From the NCBI GenBank assembly GCA_001513025.1, contig LFRZ01000019.1:106233-170232 (forward strand): a stretch of 64,000 bases of DNA. Reading direction: 5' to 3'. Of the stretch, positions 40,090 to 49,555 are shown piece by piece. The position numbers were made by a program, and so were the translations under genes. The notes under the pieces are model-generated. The model was not told where the DNA came from, made no database searches, and saw nothing but the letters and a program-made list of their open reading frames with translations. Source of the stretch: Gammaproteobacteria bacterium DTU037 (GTDB lineage Bacteria; Pseudomonadota; Gammaproteobacteria; Pseudomonadales; Pseudomonadaceae). Positions within the stretch are counted from its first letter, which is position 1. Every line of letters starts with the position of its first letter.

Positions 40090-40812
40090 ATGACAGTAAG
40101 ATTTTTTCTACCTAGCCTTCTTGTGTTTCTGTTTGGCTGCACAGATGAGAGTCAACACAATGTGTCTGCTACAGTGGTAGATGCAGTGGCGCATGGAAAT
40201 AACATTACAGCAGATGCAAGCAGTACGAGCGCTGTGAATCTTAAAGATATTTTTCTGTTGCTACCTGATGATGTTTTTCCGCTAGAAGCCATTAGTACGG
40301 CCAAGCGCAAGCAGTTGCTCAAGCATATTGGTGAAGACTCAGCGTTTGATATTTCACCGACGCCCATTGATATTTACGATGTAAAAAACGGCTACCTTAA
40401 CCTGACTGGAATGCAGTTCGGCTGGGAAATGAGCTATTGGAATTTGCAAGATGGTCGTAAGCTCGTAGCCATTAATAATGGTACGGAATCCGGTAGCGAG
40501 ATAAGGGTATTTTTCTATCAAAAAGGGATGCTTACCGAGGACCCTAATTATCAGCTTGGTGGTCAGCAAAACTATAACTTGAGTGACTTTATAGATATTG
40601 CACAGCTATCGCCTGAGAACCGCAAGTTTGCCCTGCAACAGTTTACTAAAGGTGCTTATCATCTTTATTACCAATTACCGCAAAAGGGTACGTCGCTCAA
40701 AGTAAGCTTAGATGCTGATCGATTGCTAGGTTACGCTGAAGTTGATGGCATTCCCGACGAAGCAATCAAGTACGTTACTTTAAAATGGAACAATGAAAAA
40801 TGGGAAAGATAA
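40090..40812 (+). CDS. Hypothetical lipoprotein 3 of 4
   Basis: A 240-residue probable lipoprotein with a short signal and lipobox LFGC (Cys17). The domain opens with DIFLLLPDDVFPLEAISTAKRKQLLKHIGE, followed by YDVKNGYLNLTGMQFGWEMSYWNLQDGRKLVAINNGTESGSEIRVFFYQKGML and a C-terminal LKVSLDADRLLGYAEVDGIPDEAIKYVTLKWNNEKW. The LPDDVFPL opening and the WEMSYWNLxDGRKL motif recall uncharacterised exported proteins common in Bacteroidetes, which hints at transfer, but this rests on memory of sequence style only. Confidence 0.7.
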   Translation: MTVRFFLPSLLVFLFGCTDESQHNVSATVVDAVAHGNNITADASSTSAVNLKDIFLLLPDDVFPLEAISTAKRKQLLKHIGEDSAFDISPTPIDIYDVKNGYLNLTGMQFGWEMSYWNLQDGRKLVAINNGTESGSEIRVFFYQKGMLTEDPNYQLGGQQNYNLSDFIDIAQLSPENRKFALQQFTKGAYHLYYQLPQKGTSLKVSLDADRLLGYAEVDGIPDEAIKYVTLKWNNEKWER

Positions 40813-40918
40813 TATTTCAGCCGTTAAATCGATAGCTAAATAAGTGCGGTGGGCTTTTAAATTTACCGACTTAACCCTCGACGATCTTTTCTAATCATCA
40901 GCTTTAGGGTCTATATTT

Positions 40919-41968
40919 ATGACAACTACAGTTAACGGCTTATTATTTTTTATCACCGCTGTGCTGCTTACTGCTTGTAGCGATAGCTCGGCAAGCTACG
41001 AGACTTACCACAATCAACGCTACGACTATAGGCTTGAGTATCCTGATTTTTTGATTCCGCAAGGTGAAGCAACCAATCAGGATGGGCAAAAATTTATCTC
41101 AAAAGATCAGCGTATCGAGCTGCTAGTTTATCGTGACTATAAAAATAATTATCTAACAGACGGCGATCTGTATACGGTGCAAGAGGCGTACGAGGAAGCG
41201 TTGCAGTCAGCTCAAGGGGTTTTCAACAAAAAGCTAGATGCTAACGCCTATCTTATCGAATATAAAACAGAAGGTATTTTGCATACGGATTATGCCCAAC
41301 TGGGTGGGGATAGCTATTTCAATATTCGCTTCGTCTACCCGGAAAAAGATCAAGACATGCTGCAAGGCAGTATCAAGCATGTGATTAAGTCGCTGACTCT
41401 AGAAGTGATGGATACTGATACTGCAGAGCAAGCCGGTAATGCCTCAGCGGGACGTTTAATGGATATGTTTCCAGCGTTTGTTGATGGCTTTTTAAGTGAC
41501 GTTTATTGGGGTAAAAACTTTAATACTTTACTGCGTAGCAACGATCAAGTGCTGACCGCCTATATTGATCCGGCAATGGATGTAAGACGTTATTACGCTC
41601 CGGGTACGGTAGCTAAGCTCGCTTCTAGACAGGCAGGTTTTGGTTTTACTCAGGAGGATGACTTTTTGAGTAAAGCAGCGACAGATGGCGAAAAGGTATT
41701 TAAGGTTATTGCTGCCGAGATGAATCCTTGTGAACTCGAGTTTGATCAGGATAAGCAGGTATATTATCAATGGTTGCCGGGGCTTCCTAAAGTGGTTATT
41801 AATCTAGAAACTTTTGCTAGCGAATCGGTGGAGGTAGTCTATCCAGATGCGGAATTAATGGCCGTTTATCTGCCCAATACATACGCTAATCCCCGCGGGT
41901 TTTATTTCATCAATACACCTGGTGGCTGGAAGCTTGCCTTTGTGGATGATTCCTTGTGTGAGGCGTGA
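40919..41968 (+). CDS. Hypothetical lipoprotein 4 of 4
   Basis: A 349-residue probable lipoprotein: lipobox LTAC (Cys20), then a PsbP/Mog1-like segment (about 25-165; YETYHNQRYDYRLEYPDFLIPQGEATNQDGQKFISKDQRIELLVYRD and FNIRFVYPEKDQDMLQGSIKHVIKSL). A second domain (about 180-349) contains AGRLMDMFPAFVDGFLSDVYWGKNF, YYAPGTVAKLASRQAGFG and PRGFYFINTPGGWKLAFVDDSLCE. Function unknown. Last of the lipoprotein run; the next gene in the same direction is a small membrane protein. Confidence 0.72.
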   Translation: MTTTVNGLLFFITAVLLTACSDSSASYETYHNQRYDYRLEYPDFLIPQGEATNQDGQKFISKDQRIELLVYRDYKNNYLTDGDLYTVQEAYEEALQSAQGVFNKKLDANAYLIEYKTEGILHTDYAQLGGDSYFNIRFVYPEKDQDMLQGSIKHVIKSLTLEVMDTDTAEQAGNASAGRLMDMFPAFVDGFLSDVYWGKNFNTLLRSNDQVLTAYIDPAMDVRRYYAPGTVAKLASRQAGFGFTQEDDFLSKAATDGEKVFKVIAAEMNPCELEFDQDKQVYYQWLPGLPKVVINLETFASESVEVVYPDAELMAVYLPNTYANPRGFYFINTPGGWKLAFVDDSLCEA

Positions 41969-42242
41969 ATGCTGTCGACTTGGCCATAACTGAGTTAATA
42001 ATGACACTATGGATCTGTTGCATATGTTGGACCTCGTCACGCAGTCGAGCCGCGCCGTTGTTTGAGGCGCGAGGTCCTTTCAAACACTCGGTGTTGTACT
42101 TTAAAAAGCCACTTTCGCAGCACCCCGCGTTGTGTATTTCGCACGCTGATCAATTCATGCTTTAATGGTCCGAACATCGTTCGCTTAGGCGCCTTCGGCG
42201 TTGAGGTTTGGACATTGAACATATAGTCAAGGACTCCATTAT
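41969..42242. other. Gap after the lipoprotein run
   Basis: About 270 bp. GC-richer than the lipoprotein genes on its left. A 71-codon minus-strand frame is present but is basic, has no ribosome binding site and runs into the next gene; not accepted as a gene. No terminator or mobile-element end was identified. Confidence 0.4.
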
Positions 42243-42461
42243 ATGAATACAATTAAAGTTTTTGCGCTGGCATTGATCCTCGCGGGCACTCTGGGTCTGG
42301 TGTATGGCGGGTTTAGCTATACAAAAGACACGACTGTGGTCAAATTAGGTGCCATCGAGTTGACGGCAAAAGAAAAAGAAACCGTGAACATTCCATTGTG
42401 GGCCGGAATTGCAGCAATCTTTGCCGGTAGCTTATTGTTGGTAGCGGGACGCAGAAAATAG
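42243..42461 (+). CDS. Small two-helix membrane protein
   Basis: A 72-residue protein with an N-terminal membrane helix (about 5-25, KVFALALILAGTLGLVYGGF), a short polar loop YTKDTTVVKLGAIELTAKEKETVNIPLW and a second helix (about 53-68, AGIAAIFAGSLLLVAGRRK). The pattern YGG-x-S/T-YT-K-x-x-V-x-x-LG-I-E-L matches a widespread uncharacterised family of tiny inner-membrane proteins. Function unknown. Confidence 0.75.
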   Translation: MNTIKVFALALILAGTLGLVYGGFSYTKDTTVVKLGAIELTAKEKETVNIPLWAGIAAIFAGSLLLVAGRRK

Positions 42462-42768
42462 TTTGGAACATGCATACTGTGGCCAACGGCTATATTGAGC
42501 TAGGGCCGCAGTTCTACTGACTGTATGCCAGCGAAACACTGCTGACTTCTCCGAGTTTGTGGGCTTGACCTGCGCTTGCATTCATCCTGATTGACTGAGG
42601 CTAAAGGTCCTGCCCCACTGCGCTGTGGCGGGTTTTATCTGTTCAGTAATGACGACCAAGAACGGTTATATTTTATGAGCAAGGTGGTTGCCGTGGCAGG
42701 CCATCTCGCTGGATACCATTTTAAATAGGCATGCGCATCGGCCTATACAGCAGGCAGTACATATAATT
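42462..42768. other. Gap upstream of the COG2509 flavoprotein
   Basis: About 310 bp with no gene seen. An imperfect GC stem with short T-run (TGCCCCAC, TGCGCT, GTGGCGGGTTTTA, around 42610-42640) could be a weak terminator for the small membrane protein gene. No promoter was identified with confidence. Confidence 0.35.
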
Positions 42769-44400
42769 ATGTTAAGAATTACCAATATTAAATTACCTTT
42801 AGATCATTCCAGTAGTGCAATAAAAGAAGAAGTCATACGTGTACTGCAACTACAAGAGAGTGAACTCATTGGGCTTTCGGTTTTTAAACGAAGTCATGAT
42901 GCAAGAAAGGGCAATTTAATTTTCTTGATTTATAGCTTAGACATAGAACTCACGGCTGAAGCTGAAGCGCGTTGTCTTGCACAGTTTGCGGGTAAGGGTA
43001 GTGTTAAGCCGAGCCCAGATATGCAGTATAAGTTTGTTACCGAGAAGCTGACTAATTTTCCTCAAGCTGAACAACAACGCCCGGTGATTATCGGTTTTGG
43101 CCCCTGTGGTATTTTAGCGGCATTACTTTTGGCGCAAATGGGCTTGAAACCTATTGTGATTGAGCGCGGCCAAGATGTGAGGCAGCGCACTAAAGATACC
43201 TGGGGTTTGTGGCGCGATAGACAGCTTAATGAAGAATCGAATGTGCAATACGGTGAGGGTGGGGCAGGGACTTTTTCTGACGGAAAACTCTATACGCAAA
43301 TCAAAGATCCCAAGTTTTATGGTCGTAAGGTCTTAACTGAGTTTGTTAAAGCCGGTGCGCCTGAAGAAATCCTTTATGTCAGTAAACCGCATATAGGTAC
43401 CTTTAAATTAGTCAAAATGATGGAAAATATCCGCGCAGAGATTATCGCCTTAGGCGGTGAGATCCGCTTTGGGGAAAAGCTGGAGCACTTAAATATTGTT
43501 GACCAGCAAGTCGAAGGACTGACCTTAAGTTCGGGCGAGGTGATCAAGACTCAGCATGTTATTTTAGCCATCGGCCACAGTGCTCGGGATACATTCCAGA
43601 CGTTGTTAGAGGATGGAGTTTATATCGAGGCGAAGCCGTTCTCGATTGGTTTAAGAATAGAGCATCCGCAGTCTGTGATTGATAAAGCACGCTTTGGTGA
43701 GCATGCGGGCAATGAGATTTTAGGCGCGGCTGACTATAAATTAGTCCATCACTGTAAAGACGGTCGCAGTGTCTACAGTTTTTGCATGTGCCCAGGTGGT
43801 ACTGTGGTGGCGGCCGCGTCGGAGCCGGGTAAGTTAGTGATTAATGGCATGAGCGAATATTCACGCAATGAGCGTAATGCCAACTCAGCCATTGTGGTTG
43901 ATGTGAATCCTGAAACAGACTATCCACAACACCCTTTAGCCGGTATTGATTTACAGCGTCAGCTGGAAGAAAAAGCCTATGCAATGGGTGGCTCAAATTA
44001 CAATGCGCCGATGCAATTGGTGGGCGATTTCTTGGCCGGTAAAGCCTCTGAAAAAATAGGTAGCGTAACGCCGTCCTATAAACCTGGGGTGACGCTTAGC
44101 GATTTGAGTCAGTTGTTACCTGCTTTCGCAGTACGCGCCATCAGAGAAGCGATTCCTGCATTTGAGCGACAGATTAAAGGTTTTTCTATGTATGATGCGG
44201 TGTTAACTGGGGTCGAAACACGCACCTCATCGCCCATCTGTATTAAACGCGACAAAATCAGCTTCAACAGTATCAGCACTAAGGGTTTATACCCTGCGGG
44301 CGAAGGGGCGGGCTATGCTGGCGGCATCTTGTCAGCGGGCGTTGATGGGATAAAAGTCGCTGAAGCTTTAGCCATGGACTTGTTAGCCGCTCGGCAGTAA
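42769..44400 (+). CDS. COG2509-type FAD-dependent dehydrogenase
   Basis: Uncharacterised flavoprotein of 543 residues. The N-terminal 90 residues form a small alpha/beta domain (MLRITNIKLPLDHSSSAI; KRSHDARKGNLIFLIYSLDIEL). The FAD domain opens with PVIIGFGPCGILAALLLAQMGLKPIVIERGQDVRQRTKDTW. Further family motifs are NVQYGEGGAGTFSDGKLYTQIKD, HIGTFKLVKMMENIRAEI, AIGHSARDTFQ, SFCMCPGGTVVAAASEPG and GLYPAGEGAGYAGGILSAGVDGIK. The reaction is unknown. I chose the ATG giving the conserved MLRITNIKLPL; 27 extra codons upstream are open but not family-like. Confidence 0.88.
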   Translation: MLRITNIKLPLDHSSSAIKEEVIRVLQLQESELIGLSVFKRSHDARKGNLIFLIYSLDIELTAEAEARCLAQFAGKGSVKPSPDMQYKFVTEKLTNFPQAEQQRPVIIGFGPCGILAALLLAQMGLKPIVIERGQDVRQRTKDTWGLWRDRQLNEESNVQYGEGGAGTFSDGKLYTQIKDPKFYGRKVLTEFVKAGAPEEILYVSKPHIGTFKLVKMMENIRAEIIALGGEIRFGEKLEHLNIVDQQVEGLTLSSGEVIKTQHVILAIGHSARDTFQTLLEDGVYIEAKPFSIGLRIEHPQSVIDKARFGEHAGNEILGAADYKLVHHCKDGRSVYSFCMCPGGTVVAAASEPGKLVINGMSEYSRNERNANSAIVVDVNPETDYPQHPLAGIDLQRQLEEKAYAMGGSNYNAPMQLVGDFLAGKASEKIGSVTPSYKPGVTLSDLSQLLPAFAVRAIREAIPAFERQIKGFSMYDAVLTGVETRTSSPICIKRDKISFNSISTKGLYPAGEGAGYAGGILSAGVDGIKVAEALAMDLLAARQ

Positions 44401-44469
44401 AGCTCCCGCTCGGAAATAGCCTGATCTGCTTAATCTGAGTTGTAGCCTTTAACTGCATGACGTCTGGGC

Positions 44470-45714
44470 CTAGGGCTGGTTAAGCCCATGCCGCTGATTC
44501 ATGGTTAGCAGCACACCGCTGTCATCGATTTCCAGTCGCTGCTGCCGGCCGGCGAACAGCGCCATGAATGCAGCAAAAGCTAGAATCGTGAGCAGTACCC
44601 AAGTAATGCCTTGGGTACTTATCTGCGCATCAATCATTAGGCCAACAACCAGCGGTCCCATCGCGGCTAGGGTGTAACCACCGCCTTGAACCAACGCGGA
44701 CAGTTCACCGGCAATCTTGGCATTGCCGCTGCGCAAGACGATCAAGGTCAAAGCCAGACTAAATGAGCCACCTTGACCCAGACCGAGCAGCATTGCGCCG
44801 GGCCAACTGAGTGAGGCAGGGCCGAGCAATAACATACACAGACCGATGCCCACTAAGCTGAGAACGACCATAAGAGCAGGGCGTTGATCGCGACTCATGC
44901 GTGCCAACCAAGGTGCAGCAATCGCGGAGATCAGTTGGATCAAGATTGATGCACTCATCAACCAGCCGGCTTGGCTTTCACTGTAACCTTGCCGCACCAG
45001 CAGCGTGGGTAACCAGCCAAAGACGATATAAGCCAGCGAGGATTGGCTGCCCATAAATAACATGACCTGCCAAGCCAAGGGCTGACCGAGTAGCGCGCGA
45101 GCGTGCCCGGATGAGGCTGTATGCTGCTGCTCTGCAGCCGGTTGCGGCATGATCCACCACCAAGCAATCAGTGCCGTGAGTGCAAAACTGGCCCATGACA
45201 TCAGGCTCAGCGACCAACTGCCCAGCGCATCAGCCAGCGGAATACTCAGTCCCGCACCCAAAGCGCCACCCAGACAGAGTGCCATGGTATATACGCCCGT
45301 CATTAAATCAGCACTGTCGGCCAGTTCACGTTTAACCAGCGCCGGCAATAAGGTGCCAAGAATACCTATGGCCGCACCAATCATGAGCGTGCCAGTAAAC
45401 AGGGTCGTAGCACTACTCAGGCCGCGCAAGGCAAGCCCAGCACTGAGGATAATCAAACCCAGCGCCAGACTACGTTCAATGCCCAGCCGCCGAGCCAGCC
45501 AAGGTGCACATGGGGCAAAGAGTCCAAGGCACAGTACCGGCAGAGTGGTCAGTAAGGACAGGGTCAAGACCGAGAGTTCACCTTCACTTTCGATACGCGG
45601 CAACAGCGGGGCAAGGGATGATAGCGCTGGACGCAAATTGAGCCCGACCAAGATCATTAAGATAATAAAGGTTAAATGGGTTGGATCTTTACGGCTGTGG
45701 GTGATGGGTAACAT
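44470..45714 (-). CDS. MFS transporter, CynX/NimT family
   Basis: Twelve-helix major facilitator, 414 residues. The N-terminal motif LVGLNLRPALSSLAPLLPRIESE and the early loop APWLARRLGIERSLALGL fit the CynX/NimT branch (cyanate, nitroimidazole and related efflux or uptake). A second loop basic motif PWLARMSRDQRPALM lies in the middle. The substrate cannot be predicted. The 3' end faces the COG2509 gene. It is 34 bp downstream of arfB on the same strand. Confidence 0.88.
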   Translation of the reverse strand: MLPITHSRKDPTHLTFIILMILVGLNLRPALSSLAPLLPRIESEGELSVLTLSLLTTLPVLCLGLFAPCAPWLARRLGIERSLALGLIILSAGLALRGLSSATTLFTGTLMIGAAIGILGTLLPALVKRELADSADLMTGVYTMALCLGGALGAGLSIPLADALGSWSLSLMSWASFALTALIAWWWIMPQPAAEQQHTASSGHARALLGQPLAWQVMLFMGSQSSLAYIVFGWLPTLLVRQGYSESQAGWLMSASILIQLISAIAAPWLARMSRDQRPALMVVLSLVGIGLCMLLLGPASLSWPGAMLLGLGQGGSFSLALTLIVLRSGNAKIAGELSALVQGGGYTLAAMGPLVVGLMIDAQISTQGITWVLLTILAFAAFMALFAGRQQRLEIDDSGVLLTMNQRHGLNQP

Positions 45715-45747
45715 GCGGGCTTATGAACTCCTTATTATTATGCCAAC

Positions 45748-46161
45748 TTAAAATTCAACCTTGCCGCGCAATGATTTAGTTTTGCCACGCTGGGTTTTTT
45801 GGTCGGTACGTTTGCGTTGTGCATTTTTGCTCGGTTTTGTCGGCCGGCGGGTTTTGCTGATATAGGTGGCTTCGATGATAAACTGTTGCAAGCGCTCAAA
45901 GGCATCGATTTTGTTTTTTTCTTGGGTACGAAATTGCTGCGCTTTAATAATTAGCACACCATCCTTAGTGATGCGGCTGTCTTTACTTTCTAAGAGACGC
46001 TGTTTGTAAAAGTCGCTCAGACTTGAAGCATTGATATCAAAGCGTAAATGAATGGCAGAGGACACTTTGTTAACGTTCTGCCCACCCGCGCCTTGCGAGC
46101 GTATCGCGCTCATCTCGACCTCATGGTCATCCAAGCTGATGCTATTGCTTATAAAAATCAT
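45748..46161 (-). CDS. arfB: Alternative ribosome-rescue factor ArfB (YaeJ)
   Basis: Peptidyl-tRNA hydrolase that frees ribosomes stalled at mRNA ends without a stop codon. The 137 residues start MIFISNSISLDDHEVEMSAIR. The catalytic GGQ (26-28) lies in SQGAGGQNVNKVSSAIHLRF, and the Lys/Arg-rich tail that sits in the mRNA channel is visible (SKTRRPTKPSKNAQRKRTDQKTQRGKTKSLRGK). Size separates it from release factors RF1 and RF2. The open frame has 19 more codons upstream, but the conserved N-terminus sets this start. Confidence 0.95.
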   Translation of the reverse strand: MIFISNSISLDDHEVEMSAIRSQGAGGQNVNKVSSAIHLRFDINASSLSDFYKQRLLESKDSRITKDGVLIIKAQQFRTQEKNKIDAFERLQQFIIEATYISKTRRPTKPSKNAQRKRTDQKTQRGKTKSLRGKVEF

Positions 46162-46333
46162 GGCAGGTCTTTGCGTAAAAAATCTATAGTGTCCGCTTAG
46201 CATAAGCGATTCCAGCACAGACTGTTAGTTGGATGCTGGCGCTGGGCCAACAGTGATGAGCTGTGGCGCTGCTTATGCTACTATTTTTAGCAGTGCTTCA
46301 GCCGCTATGCAGTGCAACCTTGGAGAATAAGGC

Positions 46334-47269
46334 ATGACATCACGATTTGTTAGCGGCCTACAGATGCTCACTAAGGCCATAGTAGGTTCCACTGACAGCC
46401 CCATGGCTCGGCCAACGATCGGCTTGGCGCTGGGCTCTGGCGGTGCCAATGGTTTGGCGCATATCGCCATTTTACAGGTGTTCGACGAGCTGGGTATCGT
46501 GCCAGATCGCATTGTGGGCACCAGTATTGGTGCCGTAATCGGCGGGCTGTATGCCGCAGGACTCTCGGCTAAGAAGATACAAGGGATCTTCGAGATGGTG
46601 GCCGGCTCGCCGCTGGAGGCGCTCTCGGGGCTGGCTAAATCGAATGTAAAACTGGCCGATCTGGTACGGTTCGGGCGCAGCGGTGGGTTGCTCGATTCGG
46701 GTGGTTTTATGCGCCTGTTGGCCACCCATACCGAGGCTAGAACTTTTGAGGAACTACCTATCCCGCTGACGGTGGTGGCGACCGATTATTGGACGGCGGA
46801 CAGCGTATCGATTGATGCGGGTGATCTGTTCCCCGCGATAGAGGCGAGTATCGCGGTGCCCGGATTGTTTATGGCTGTACAGCGCGGCGAGCATTTGCTG
46901 ATCGATGGCGGTACCTCTAACCCCTTGCCCTTCGATCTGTTACAAGGCACGGTCGATCTGGTGATTGCGGTTGACGTATCGGGCAACCACCAGACCAACA
47001 ATGGTCAGGACATCGGACTGAGCGATATGTTGTTCAATAGCTTTAAAATTATGCAGCAGGCCATTACCCGTCAAGCCCTGCACCACCAGCCGCCTGATAT
47101 CCTGCTAAGGCCGCAAGCCCCAGACGTACGCTTGCTGCACTTTCATCGTATCAATGAAATTCTCACTCACGCTGAACCCGTCGCCGCGATGTTACGCGAT
47201 CAGTTAGAGGACTGGCTGGCTAACTGGTACAGCGATTCAGCGTGTTTGGGCAGGCCGACTCAGTTATGA
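46334..47269 (+). CDS. Patatin-like phospholipase (RssA type)
   Basis: Lipid hydrolase with a Ser/Asp dyad, 311 residues. Oxyanion motif GSGGANG (34-40), nucleophile Ser64 in VGTSIGAVIG, and Asp191 in LIDGGTSNPLP. The N-terminal 25 residues (SGLQMLTKAIVGS) are extra and weakly amphipathic. The family hydrolyses acyl esters of phospholipids; RssA-type proteins are cytosolic and not well studied. TTGGAGAATAAGGC precedes the ATG. Confidence 0.9.
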   Translation: MTSRFVSGLQMLTKAIVGSTDSPMARPTIGLALGSGGANGLAHIAILQVFDELGIVPDRIVGTSIGAVIGGLYAAGLSAKKIQGIFEMVAGSPLEALSGLAKSNVKLADLVRFGRSGGLLDSGGFMRLLATHTEARTFEELPIPLTVVATDYWTADSVSIDAGDLFPAIEASIAVPGLFMAVQRGEHLLIDGGTSNPLPFDLLQGTVDLVIAVDVSGNHQTNNGQDIGLSDMLFNSFKIMQQAITRQALHHQPPDILLRPQAPDVRLLHFHRINEILTHAEPVAAMLRDQLEDWLANWYSDSACLGRPTQL

Positions 47270-47314
47270 TCAATACGAGCGTGCCATACGCAATCATCCC
47301 AATGGACAATATAA

Positions 47315-47617
47315 GTGATCCTAACTATAAAAAATACACCTGAATCCGAGATCAGCTGCGCCAATTGCCGTGCTGGCTGCTGCCGTTTGGAAGTGATGAT
47401 TATCAGTGATACCGGGGTTCCTGAGGAACATATTGCTGTGGATCAATGGGGTGGCGAAACCATGTTGCGCTTGGATGATGGCTGGTGCTCGGCGATCGAT
47501 CGCAAGACCTTTATGTGTACTATTTATGACAACCGTCCATGGATTTGTCGCGAATTTGAAATGGGCTCTTATGAGTGCCTTGATGAACGCATCGAGCTTA
47601 AAACAATTGCCAGTTGA
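47315..47617 (+). CDS. YkgJ-family cysteine-cluster protein
   Basis: A 100-residue protein with the cysteine pattern CANCRAGCC near the N-terminus and CSAIDRKTFMCTIYDNRPWICREFEMGSYEC later, a likely zinc or Fe-S binding site of the YkgJ/UPF0153 family. RPWICREF is the family hallmark. Function unknown. GTG start with a weak ribosome binding site, 46 bp after the patatin gene. Confidence 0.87.
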   Translation: MILTIKNTPESEISCANCRAGCCRLEVMIISDTGVPEEHIAVDQWGGETMLRLDDGWCSAIDRKTFMCTIYDNRPWICREFEMGSYECLDERIELKTIAS

Positions 47618-47760
47618 TTTTTCTTGGCCAGTAACGCCTTGATTTTTGCAACAGCTGAGCGAGTTTTGCTCATAAGGCGCTCAGGGCCTGCAACCCTTAA
47701 GTATGCTTCGCCTTTATTTGGGCTTATAGTTGACTAAAATACTGCGCTATTGGAGGCGAG

Positions 47761-49443
47761 ATGATTAAAGTAGATGATACAGGCAGAAAATACTCGGCCA
47801 TTTTGGTCGATGGGATTCAAAAAGCCCCGGCCCGATCGATGCTGCGTGCGGTTGGTTTTGATGATGCAGACTTTAAGCGCCCGCAAGTGGGTATTATCTC
47901 CACCGGCAGTCAAGTCACGCCCTGTAATATGCACATTGATGGCTTAGCCGATGAGGTGGCTAAAGGCGTGTATTTGGCTGATGCGAAACCCATTATTTAC
48001 AATACCATTACCATCTCCGACGGTATCGCCAATGGCTATCAAGGCATGAAGTATTCCTTGGTGTCGCGTGAAGTGATTGCTGACTCCATTGAAACCGTCT
48101 CCGGTTGCCAGGGCCATGATGCGCTGATTGCGATCGGCGGTTGCGATAAAAATATGCCCGGCTGCTTAATGGCTATGGCGCGCTTAAACCGTCCAGCCTT
48201 GTTTATTTATGGCGGCACCATCCAGCCGGGTAAAAACCATACTGATATTGTTTCGGTGTTTGAGGCGGTGGGTGCGCATGCGCGTGGCGATATCACTGAA
48301 GCTGAAGTGATCGCCATTGAAAAAACTGCTATTCCAGGACCGGGCTCTTGTGGCGGGATGTACACGGCCAATACCATGGCGACGGCGATTGAAGCCTTGG
48401 GTATGAGTTTGCCCGGCAGTTCTGCGCAAGAAGCGATTTCCTCAGAAAAGCGTGCCGACTGCCTGCAGGCAGGTCAAGCCATTCGCTGGCTGTTGGAGAA
48501 TGATATTAAACCCAGCGATATCATGACCCGCAAAGCCTTTGAAAATGCGATTACTGTGGTGATTGCCTTTGGTGGTTCAACCAATGCCGTGCTGCACTTG
48601 TTGGCTATGGCCGATACGGTTGGCGTTGAACTCAATATTGATGATTTCACTGAAATCGGTAAGCGTGTACCTGTCTTGGCGGATTTGCGTCCATCGGGTC
48701 GCTACCTGATGTCGGATCTGATTAAGATTGGCGGTATTGCCCCTTTGATGAAGCGCTTGCTGGATAAGGGCTTGCTGCACGGTGACTGCTTAACTGTAAA
48801 TGGTAAAACCCTTGCGGAAAATCTCGCCGATGTCGAAGACTATGCAAACGGCCAAGACATCATCAGGCCTTTTGATCAGCCGCTGAAGGCTGACAGTCAT
48901 TTGCGCATTTTACGCGGCAGCATTGCCCCTGAGGGTGCTGTGGCTAAAATCAGTGGCCAAGAAGGTACGCAGTTTACTGGCAAGGCACGGGTGTTTAATT
49001 CCGAAGAAGGCTGCATGGCCGCTATTTTGGACGGTACTGTGGTGGCCGGTGATGTGTTGGTGATTCGCTACGAAGGCCCGAAAGGCGGCCCAGGGATGCG
49101 CGAAATGCTCTCGCCGACCTCAGCCATTATGGGCCGCGGCTTGGGCAATCAAGTGGCGTTAATTACCGATGGACGTTTCTCCGGTGGCAGTCATGGCTTT
49201 GTGGTTGGACATATCACCCCTGAAGCCATGGTCGGTGGGCCCATTGCGATTATTGAGGACGGCGATACCATTACGATTGATGCGGAAAATAATGAAATCA
49301 ATTTAGGCATCTCAGAGCACGAGATGCAACAGCGTTTAAGCGCTTGGACCGCACCCAAGCCGAACGTCACCCGTGGTGTCTTAGCCAAATACGCTAAAAC
49401 CGTGGGTTCAGCCTCTGAGGGCGCGATGACGGACAAGTTTTAA
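47761..49443 (+). CDS. ilvD: Dihydroxy-acid dehydratase IlvD
   Basis: Third common step of valine, leucine and isoleucine synthesis: dehydrates 2,3-dihydroxy acids to 2-keto acids using an Fe-S cluster and Mg. Cluster cysteines are expected at Cys55 ([14 protein letters not shown]), Cys128 ([13 protein letters not shown]) and Cys197 ([14 protein letters not shown]). [28 protein letters not shown] and [17 protein letters not shown] complete the family. At 560 residues it is the shorter form of the family. GGAGGCGAG before the ATG is a strong ribosome binding site. It is not next to other ilv genes. Confidence 0.96.
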   Translation: MIKVDDTGRKYSAILVDGIQKAPARSMLRAVGFDDADFKRPQVGIISTGSQVTPCNMHIDGLADEVAKGVYLADAKPIIYNTITISDGIANGYQGMKYSLVSREVIADSIETVSGCQGHDALIAIGGCDKNMPGCLMAMARLNRPALFIYGGTIQPGKNHTDIVSVFEAVGAHARGDITEAEVIAIEKTAIPGPGSCGGMYTANTMATAIEALGMSLPGSSAQEAISSEKRADCLQAGQAIRWLLENDIKPSDIMTRKAFENAITVVIAFGGSTNAVLHLLAMADTVGVELNIDDFTEIGKRVPVLADLRPSGRYLMSDLIKIGGIAPLMKRLLDKGLLHGDCLTVNGKTLAENLADVEDYANGQDIIRPFDQPLKADSHLRILRGSIAPEGAVAKISGQEGTQFTGKARVFNSEEGCMAAILDGTVVAGDVLVIRYEGPKGGPGMREMLSPTSAIMGRGLGNQVALITDGRFSGGSHGFVVGHITPEAMVGGPIAIIEDGDTITIDAENNEINLGISEHEMQQRLSAWTAPKPNVTRGVLAKYAKTVGSASEGAMTDKF

Positions 49444-49555
49444 GTGGCTTAAGCTGTCGCGCAAGCGGCAGTGTCGGCAGTTAACATCATGGAGAATAGT
49501 TATCGAGTACTCTAACCTGAGCGTTGTGGGATGAATAAATTAATCTGGAAAAACT

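Noticed and set aside
42037..42252. 71-codon minus-strand frame with a basic product
   Set aside because: Crosses the start of the small membrane protein gene, no ribosome binding site, no recognisable transposase or other domain.
42600..42645. Terminator-like GC stem before the COG2509 gene
   Set aside because: Stem has mismatches and only a short T-run; mentioned in the gap entry but not listed as a terminator.
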